In this document: positions 59,120 through 64,000 of the stretch, one piece after another
How positions within the stretch are numbered: the stretch's first letter is position 1
Layout of the letters: each line of letters opens with the position of its first letter
NCBI RefSeq assembly: GCF_001279725.1
Contig: NZ_LGDE01000101.1
Span: 37,115 to 101,114 of the forward strand
Length of the DNA stretch: 64,000 bases
Source: Streptomyces sp. WM4235
GTDB lineage: Bacteria > Actinomycetota > Actinomycetes > Streptomycetales > Streptomycetaceae
Direction: 5' to 3'
Notes under the pieces: model-generated
Database searches by the model: none
Seen by the model: only the letters and a program-made list of their open reading frames with translations
What the model was told of the DNA's origin: nothing
Translations under genes and position numbers: made by a program

Positions 59120-60262
59120 TCAGCCCAGCAGGGAGCGGCCGATGATCTCCTTCATGATCTCGGTGGTGCCGCCGTAGATGGTCTGGATGCGGCCGTCGAC
59201 GAAGGCCCGCGCCACCCGGTACTCGGTCATGTATCCGTAGCCGCCGTGCAGTTGCAGGCAGCGGTCGGCGACCCGCTTCTGCAGTTCGGTGGCCCACCAC
59301 TTGGCCATCGAGGCGTGGACGTGGTCCAGTTCCCCGTTGGAGTGGTCGGTGATGCAGCGGTCGAGGAAGGTACGGGTGACGGCGCACTCGGTGGCCATCT
59401 CGGCGATCTCGAACCGGATGTGCTGGAGCTTGGACAGCGGCCGGCCGAAGGCCTCGCGTTCCTTGACGTACGCGGTGGTGATCTCCAGCAGGTATTCGGC
59501 GGCGGCTATGCCGGCCATCGCGATGCCCATCCGCTCCTGGGCGAGGTTGGTCATCAGGTGGACGAACGCGCCGTCGAGTTCCCCGAGGAGGTTCTCCTTC
59601 GGGACCCGGACGTCGTGGAAGAACAGTTCGGCGGTGTCCTGGGCCTTCTGGCCGATCTTGTCGAGGTTGCGGCCGCGCTCGAAGCCCTCCGCGCCCCGTT
59701 CGACGACCAGCAGGGACATGCCGTGCGCCCCGCCCTCGGGGGTGGTCTTGGCGACCACGATCACGAGGTCGGCGAGGATCCCGTTGGAGATGAACGTCTT
59801 GGAGCCGTTGAGCACCCAGTGGTCGCCGGCGTCCTCGGCCGTGGTCCGGATCCCCTGGAGGTCGGAGCCGGCGCCCGGTTCGGTCATCGCGATGGCGGTG
59901 ATGATCTCGCCGCTGCAGAAGCCCGGCAGCCACCGGCGTTTCTGCTCCTCGGTGGCCAGCGAGGTCAGGTACGGGCCGATGATGTCGTTGTGCAGGCCGA
60001 TCGCGAGTCCGGCGGCGCCCGCCCGGGTGAACTCCTCGGCGATCACGGCGGCGTAGCGGAAGTCGGTGTTGCCGCCGCCGCCGTACTCCTCCGGGACGGC
60101 GAGGCCCAGCAGGCCCTGCCGGCCGGCCGCGAGCCAGGCCTCCCGGCTGACGATGCCGTCCTTCTCCCAGGCGTCGTAGTGCGGCAGCACCTCCTTGTTC
60201 AGGAAGGTGCGCACGGTGTCGCGGAACGCCTCGTGGTCGGCGTCGAAGATCCGGCGCTTCAT
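59120..60262 (-). CDS. acyl-CoA dehydrogenase
   Basis: A 380-aa flavoprotein of the acyl-CoA dehydrogenase fold: [20 protein letters not shown] (FAD/substrate), [16 protein letters not shown], and [20 protein letters not shown] with [20 protein letters not shown]. The position of the medium-chain enzyme's catalytic Glu (YEGT) is Gly (YGGT), as in long-chain and isovaleryl types, where the base lies on another helix. GGAGCCCATCC precedes ATG 60262. Confidence 0.92.
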   Translation of the reverse strand: MKRRIFDADHEAFRDTVRTFLNKEVLPHYDAWEKDGIVSREAWLAAGRQGLLGLAVPEEYGGGGNTDFRYAAVIAEEFTRAGAAGLAIGLHNDIIGPYLTSLATEEQKRRWLPGFCSGEIITAIAMTEPGAGSDLQGIRTTAEDAGDHWVLNGSKTFISNGILADLVIVVAKTTPEGGAHGMSLLVVERGAEGFERGRNLDKIGQKAQDTAELFFHDVRVPKENLLGELDGAFVHLMTNLAQERMGIAMAGIAAAEYLLEITTAYVKEREAFGRPLSKLQHIRFEIAEMATECAVTRTFLDRCITDHSNGELDHVHASMAKWWATELQKRVADRCLQLHGGYGYMTEYRVARAFVDGRIQTIYGGTTEIMKEIIGRSLLG

Positions 60263-60273
60263 GGATGGGCTCC

Positions 60274-60866
60274 TCACAGCCAGTTCTTGACGGTCTCGAT
60301 GAGCCGGGCCGGCTCGGGTCCGACGGGCGTCACGTTGAGCATGGTGACGCCGGCGGCGCGGAAGGCCTCGACGCGCTCGCGCACGTACCCCTTGGTCGGG
60401 TGAGGATCTTCAGCGGTTTGCCGTGTCGGCCGCCCTTCTCGGGCGGCAGCGGCATGTCGGTGATCCCGTGGTGGTCGATCGTCTCGCGGCGCCAGATGCG
60501 GCGGCACAGTTCGACGGTCTCGCGCGTCCGGCCGATCGGCTTGTCGTACGACTTCCCGTGCCACCCCTCGACCACCTGCGGGCCCGAGGCGCCGAGGCCC
60601 AGCAGGGCCCGGCCGCCGGAGATCGCGTCGAGACCGGCCGCGGTCTGGGCGATGAGCGCGGGGGTGCGGGAGTAGACGTTGAGGATCGCCGAGCCGATTC
60701 TCATCCGCTCGGTGCGGGCGGCCAGGTACCCCATGATCGTGGGCGAGTCGAAGCCCCAGGCCTCCGCGACCCAGACGGCGTCGAGTCCGGCCGCCTCCAG
60801 CGCGGCCGCCTCGTCGGCGGCCCGGCGCGGGTCGCCCGCGTAGTCGAGCATCATGGACAGTTCCAT
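60274..60866 (-). pseudogene. LLM-class F420-dependent oxidoreductase, internal deletion
   Basis: The first ~155 codons read as a luciferase-like monooxygenase (MELSMMLDYAGDPRRAADEA, GYLAARTERMRIGSAILNVY, LGLGASGPQVVEGWHGK, GKPLKILT). At ~60390-60405 the frame breaks and continues in another frame with the family C-terminus (GYVRERVEAFRAAGVTMLNV, TPVGPEPARLIETVKNWL). Relatives are ~345 aa, so ~150 codons of the core are missing and the frame is shifted. ATG 60866 overlaps the stop of the CoA-transferase gene (ATGA), and its end abuts the acyl-CoA dehydrogenase. Confidence 0.85.
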
Positions 60867-62038
60867 CAGGCGTCCTTCCCGAGCAGGGCCGGCAGGTCCC
60901 AGTCCGCCGCCACGGACTCGGTGTGCGCGCCCGGCAGGGCGGGCCCGCCGGTGACGGCCGTGGCGGTCGCGGAGAAGCGGGGTGCGGGCGCGGGCTGGGT
61001 GATCCCGCCGACGTCGGTGAAGGTGCCGCGGGCGGCGAGGTGCGGGTGCGCGGGCGCCTCGCCCAGGGACAGGACCGGCGCCACGCAGGCGTCGCTGCCC
61101 TCGAAGACGGCCGTCCACTCCTGCCGGGTACGGGACTTGAAGCGGGCGGCGACCGTCTCGCGGAGTTCGCCCCAGCGGGCCAGGTCCTTGCGGGCCGGGG
61201 CCCGGTCCTCGATGCCGAGCAGGTCGACGAATGTGTCGTAGAACTGCTGCTCCAGCGCGCCGACGGCCATGTACTGCCCGTCGGAGGTCTCGTAGGTGCC
61301 GTAGAAGGGGCAGCCGCCGTCGAGCAGGTTGGCCCCGCGCCGGTCCTGCCAGCCGCCGGCGGCCATCATCCCGTGGATCATCGAGGTGAGGTGGGCGGTG
61401 CCGTCCACGATGGCCGCGTCGACGACCTGTCCGGTGCCGTCGGGGGTGCCCGCGTGGCGGAGGGCGGCGAGGATCCCGATGACCAGGTACAGGGAGCCGC
61501 CGGCGTAGTCCCCCACGAGGTTGGCGGGGACGGCCGGGGGCTCGCCCGGGTTCCCGATCATGCCGAGCGCGCCGGTGACGGCGATGTACGCGATGTCGTG
61601 CCCGGCCGTGTGCGCGAGCGGCCCGTCCTGGCCCCAGCCGGTCATCCGGCCGTAGACCAGTCTCGGGTTGCGGGCGAGGCACGCGTCGGGGCCGACGCCG
61701 AGGCGCTCGGCGACCCCGGGCCGGAACCCCTCGATGAGCACGTCGGCCCGCTCGACCAGGTCCAGGACACGGGCCGGGCCCTCGGCGGACTTCAGGTCGA
61801 GCAGGACGGAGCGCTTGTTGCGGTTGGTGATGTCGTACGCCGGGTCGACGGCGAGTCCGCCGCCTCCGGGCCGGTCCACCCGGACGACGTCCGCCCCGAG
61901 GTCCGCGAGGACCATCGCGGCGAACGGCCCCGGCCCGATGCCGGCGAGCTCGACGACGCGCACGCCCGCGAGCGGGCCGTTCCGGCCACCGTCGCCGGTC
62001 CCCTCGGCGCTCCCGTGCCCGGTACCTGTCGCTGCCAT
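60866..62038 (-). CDS. CaiB/BaiF-type CoA transferase (AMACR-like)
   Basis: A 390-aa class III CoA transferase: GPLAGVRVVELAGIGPGPFA, LADLGADVVRVDRPGGG, NRNKRSVLLDLK, and the catalytic Asp in LVGDYAGGSLYLVIGILAAL. The form with VELAGIGPGPF and GHDIAYIAVTGAL is close to alpha-methylacyl-CoA racemases. Start ATG 62038 behind GGGGGCTCG, after a long non-coding-like frame. Part of the beta-oxidation block, so racemisation of methyl-branched acyl-CoA is a reasonable role. Confidence 0.88.
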   Translation of the reverse strand: MAATGTGHGSAEGTGDGGRNGPLAGVRVVELAGIGPGPFAAMVLADLGADVVRVDRPGGGGLAVDPAYDITNRNKRSVLLDLKSAEGPARVLDLVERADVLIEGFRPGVAERLGVGPDACLARNPRLVYGRMTGWGQDGPLAHTAGHDIAYIAVTGALGMIGNPGEPPAVPANLVGDYAGGSLYLVIGILAALRHAGTPDGTGQVVDAAIVDGTAHLTSMIHGMMAAGGWQDRRGANLLDGGCPFYGTYETSDGQYMAVGALEQQFYDTFVDLLGIEDRAPARKDLARWGELRETVAARFKSRTRQEWTAVFEGSDACVAPVLSLGEAPAHPHLAARGTFTDVGGITQPAPAPRFSATATAVTGGPALPGAHTESVAADWDLPALLGKDA

Positions 62039-62130
62039 CGAGCCCCCAGCATCCTGGTGCGTGGTGTGACACAACTGATGTAACACCAGCGATGCTAGGA
62101 ACGCGTTCCACTCAGCACAAGAGCAAGCGC

Positions 62131-62517
62131 TTAGCCATCTGCCTCGATTCGCGCGTCCAGCTCCTTCACGTGCCGTTTGAGGGCGACGGTCCGGTAGCTC
62201 TCCTCCACCCACTCGCACAGCACCTCCACCGAGGGCGCGCCCTTCTCCCCCAGCGGCACGGACACCCATCCCGACCGGCCCAGGCCGTACCCGGTCGGCT
62301 CGGCCCCGGGAGCGGTCATGGCGTGCCCGTGGAGCGCCTCGTCCTTCAGTTTCACGGAGATGCCCGGCGGACCGTCCGTGTTGCCCATGAAGACGAAGAT
62401 CTTCTTGTTGACCTTCAGCACGGCGTCCTCGGGCCCCCAGGGGAACTCCTCGACGGCCTCCGGCAACCCGAGGGCGAACCCTCGCACCGCCTCCCACTTG
62501 CGCACCGCAGCCTTCAC
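62131..62517 (-). CDS. MmcQ/YjbR-family protein
   Basis: A 128-aa double-wing protein: AVRGFALGLPEAVEEFPWGP, VLKVNKKIFVFMGN, SVKLKDEALHGHAM and GRSGWVSVPLG. Members bind DNA or nucleotides in an unclear way. GTG 62517 has GGAGG five bases upstream; GTG 62529 and 62523 are alternatives adding four or two residues. Confidence 0.82.
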   Translation of the reverse strand: MKAAVRKWEAVRGFALGLPEAVEEFPWGPEDAVLKVNKKIFVFMGNTDGPPGISVKLKDEALHGHAMTAPGAEPTGYGLGRSGWVSVPLGEKGAPSVEVLCEWVEESYRTVALKRHVKELDARIEADG

Positions 62518-62645
62518 CGACACCTCCACTCACCGCAGGCGGCCCCGGGCATCCGCGCGATGCGCGCCCGGCGCGTACCTGCCCGTACGGACAGCCGTCC
62601 CTCACGCTAGCCTCAGCCACCGACACCAGCTGGGAGGAGCGGTCC

Positions 62646-63845
62646 ATGAACGAGCGGGTTCGGCACCACGATCCGGAACGGGCTTACGACGTCGTGCTTT
62701 TCGGGGCCACCGGGTTCGTCGGGGCACTCACCGCCGAGTACCTGGCGGCGAACGCCCCGGCCGACTGCCGGTGGGCCCTGGCGGGGCGGGACCTCGGCAA
62801 ACTGGAGCGGCTGCGCGAACGGCTCGCCGCGCTCGACCCGGCCTGCGCGGCCCTGCCACTGATCCGCGCCGACTCGGGCGACCCCGACACCCTGCGGGAG
62901 TTGGCGTCCTCCACCCGGGTCCTGGCCAGCACCGTCGGGCCGTACGTCTGGTACGGGGCGGAACTGGTCGCGGCGTGCGCCGAGGCGGGCACCGACTACG
63001 TCGACCTCACGGGCGAGCCGGAGTTCGTCGACCGGATGTACGTCGAGCACGACGCGCGGGCCCGGGAGACGGGCGCCCGGCTGGTGCACGCGTGCGGCTT
63101 CGACTCGATCCCGGCCGACCTCGGCGCGTACTTCACGGTGGGTCGACTGCCGGCCGGGGTGCCGCTGCGCGTGGACGGGTTCATGCGCTCCAACGCGATG
63201 CTGTCCGGCGGCACCCTGGCCTCCGCGCTCACCGCCATGAGCCGGGGCCCGCAGACCCTGGCCGCGGCCCGCGAGCGGCGGCTGCACGAACCGCGGCGGC
63301 CCGAGCGCCGGGTACGGGGCACGGGCGGCCACCCGCACTACAGCCGCGAGACCGGCACCTGGGCGCTGCCCCTGCCGACCCTGGACGTGGCGATCGTGGC
63401 CCGGTCGGCGGCCGCCCTGGAACGGTACGGGCCGGACTTCCGCTACCGGCACCACGCCTCGGTCAAGCATCTGCCCGTCGCGGTGGGCGGATCGGTGGCG
63501 GTGGGCGCGACGGCGGCCCTGGCCCAGGTACCGGCGGCCCGACGCTGGCTGATGAGCCGCTGGGAACCGGGCCGCGGACCCGACGCCGAACGACGCGCCC
63601 GCAGCTGGTTCACGGTGCGCTTCGTCGGTACGGGCGGTGGCCGCCGGGTGTTCACGGAGGTCTCGGGCGGCGACCCCGGCTACGGAGAGACGGCGAAGAT
63701 GCTCGCGGAGTCCGCGCTCTGCCTGGCCCACGACGCCCTGCCGGACACCTCGGGCCAGCTCACCACGGCGGTGGCCATGGGCGACGCGCTCCTGGACCGG
63801 CTCCAGAAGGCGGGCATCCGCTTCCGGGTCGCGGCCGAGGACTGA
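62646..63845 (+). CDS. saccharopine-dehydrogenase-like / trans-acting enoyl reductase-type protein
   Basis: A 399-aa Rossmann protein: DVVLFGATGFVGALTAEYLA at about residues 15-34, LAGRDLGKLERLRERLAALD, TVGPYVWYGAELVAACAEAG, CGFDSIPADLGAYF. This pattern matches the mycobacterial trans-acting enoyl reductases and saccharopine-dehydrogenase-like oxidoreductases; the substrate is probably a lipid or polyketide intermediate. GGAGGAGCGGTCC precedes ATG 62646. It is divergent from the MmcQ gene. Confidence 0.85.
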   Translation: MNERVRHHDPERAYDVVLFGATGFVGALTAEYLAANAPADCRWALAGRDLGKLERLRERLAALDPACAALPLIRADSGDPDTLRELASSTRVLASTVGPYVWYGAELVAACAEAGTDYVDLTGEPEFVDRMYVEHDARARETGARLVHACGFDSIPADLGAYFTVGRLPAGVPLRVDGFMRSNAMLSGGTLASALTAMSRGPQTLAAARERRLHEPRRPERRVRGTGGHPHYSRETGTWALPLPTLDVAIVARSAAALERYGPDFRYRHHASVKHLPVAVGGSVAVGATAALAQVPAARRWLMSRWEPGRGPDAERRARSWFTVRFVGTGGGRRVFTEVSGGDPGYGETAKMLAESALCLAHDALPDTSGQLTTAVAMGDALLDRLQKAGIRFRVAAED

Positions 63846-63936
63846 CAGGCCGGGCCGGGCGGCGGGCTCGGGGCGGGGCCGGGCGGCCGCGACAGGCGGG
63901 CTCGGGGCGGGGTGGCCCGGCCCGCAGGCGGGGCCC

Positions 63937-64000
63937 GGGGGGGGGGGGCCCCGCCCCCCCCCCCCCCCCCCCGGCGGGCTTTCCGGGGGGGGGCCCGCCC
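63937..64000. other. G/C homopolymer contig end, probably artefactual
   Basis: Runs of 12 G (63937-63948), 19 C (63954-63972) and 9 G (63985-63993) occur within 64 bases, with almost no A or T. Nothing similar is seen elsewhere in the window. It looks like low-quality sequence at a contig end. Confidence 0.6.

Overview
The window is high-GC actinobacterial chromosome, almost certainly Streptomyces or a close relative. Support: GC-rich third codon positions, GTG/TTG starts, dense ATGA/GTGA gene overlaps, a conservon (cvnA-B-C), a hopanoid cluster with a Streptomyces-type layout, a c-di-AMP riboswitch in front of a LysM/M23 cell-wall hydrolase, and a gene of the family named after SCO6745. From memory, the order FadB/FadA - SCO6745-type - idi - polymer/transport genes - hpnC to aminotransferase runs collinear with roughly SCO6730-SCO6770 of S. 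coelicolor. No insertion sequence, prophage or CRISPR array was seen. The last ~70 bases are G and C homopolymers that look like a poor contig end.

Layout. 1-2.0 kb: gene-poor left edge, a pentapeptide-repeat membrane protein, a small Cys-rich protein, tRNA-Pro(GGG). 2.1-3.9 kb: two-subunit transketolase behind a 20-bp palindrome that closely resembles a SoxR/MerR operator. 3.9-7.2 kb: conservon with no GTPase gene, followed by a GAF protein. 7.5-12.2 kb: metallo-hydrolase, SGNH hydrolase, LysM/M23 hydrolase with riboswitch, tyrosine phosphatase. 12.2-22.2 kb: hopanoid operon on the minus strand (hpnC, hpnD, hpnE, polyprenyl synthase, shc, hpnG, hpnH, aminotransferase). HpnCDE make squalene, Shc cyclises it, HpnH and HpnG add and trim the adenosyl-derived side chain, and the aminotransferase probably gives the amino-hopanoid. 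22.5-29.6 kb: a tight minus-strand operon of a membrane CDP-alcohol phosphotransferase (apparent CTG start), nucleotidyltransferase, glycerol-1-phosphate-dehydrogenase-like enzyme, second CDP-alcohol phosphotransferase, family-2 glycosyltransferase and a TagGH-type ABC exporter. It looks like a pathway for making and exporting a phosphodiester-linked polyol polymer or lipid.

30-48.8 kb: mostly single genes (methyltransferase-GNAT fusion, idi, RsbW-like ATPase, crotonase, DJ-1 protein, GlxA/AraC regulator, ArsB-like permease, ABC-F ATPase, SDR, ImmA/membrane-protein pair, Tex with a long Gly/Gln-rich tail, SCO6745-type protein, secreted M1 peptidase, MpaB-type oxygenase, secreted sphingomyelinase-like phosphodiesterase). 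48.9-52.1 kb: the most unusual block. It holds an XRE/TPR regulator, tandem RNA hairpins, a 110-aa protein, a 26-aa single-span membrane peptide, a 39-aa Pro-rich peptide, and a PIMT-like methyltransferase of the type that works in ATP-grasp (graspetide) RiPP clusters, all coupled by GTGA overlaps but with no ATP-grasp ligase.

52.1-62 kb: fatty-acid activation and beta-oxidation (acyl-CoA synthetase with divergent MerR regulator, FadB-type fusion, thiolase, acyl-CoA dehydrogenase, CaiB-type CoA transferase), including an LLM-class oxidoreductase wrecked by an internal deletion. 62.1-63.8 kb: MmcQ/YjbR protein and a saccharopine-dehydrogenase-like reductase. Start codons were chosen by Shine-Dalgarno match, coupling and where family similarity begins; all functions are inferred by reading sequence, without a database search.
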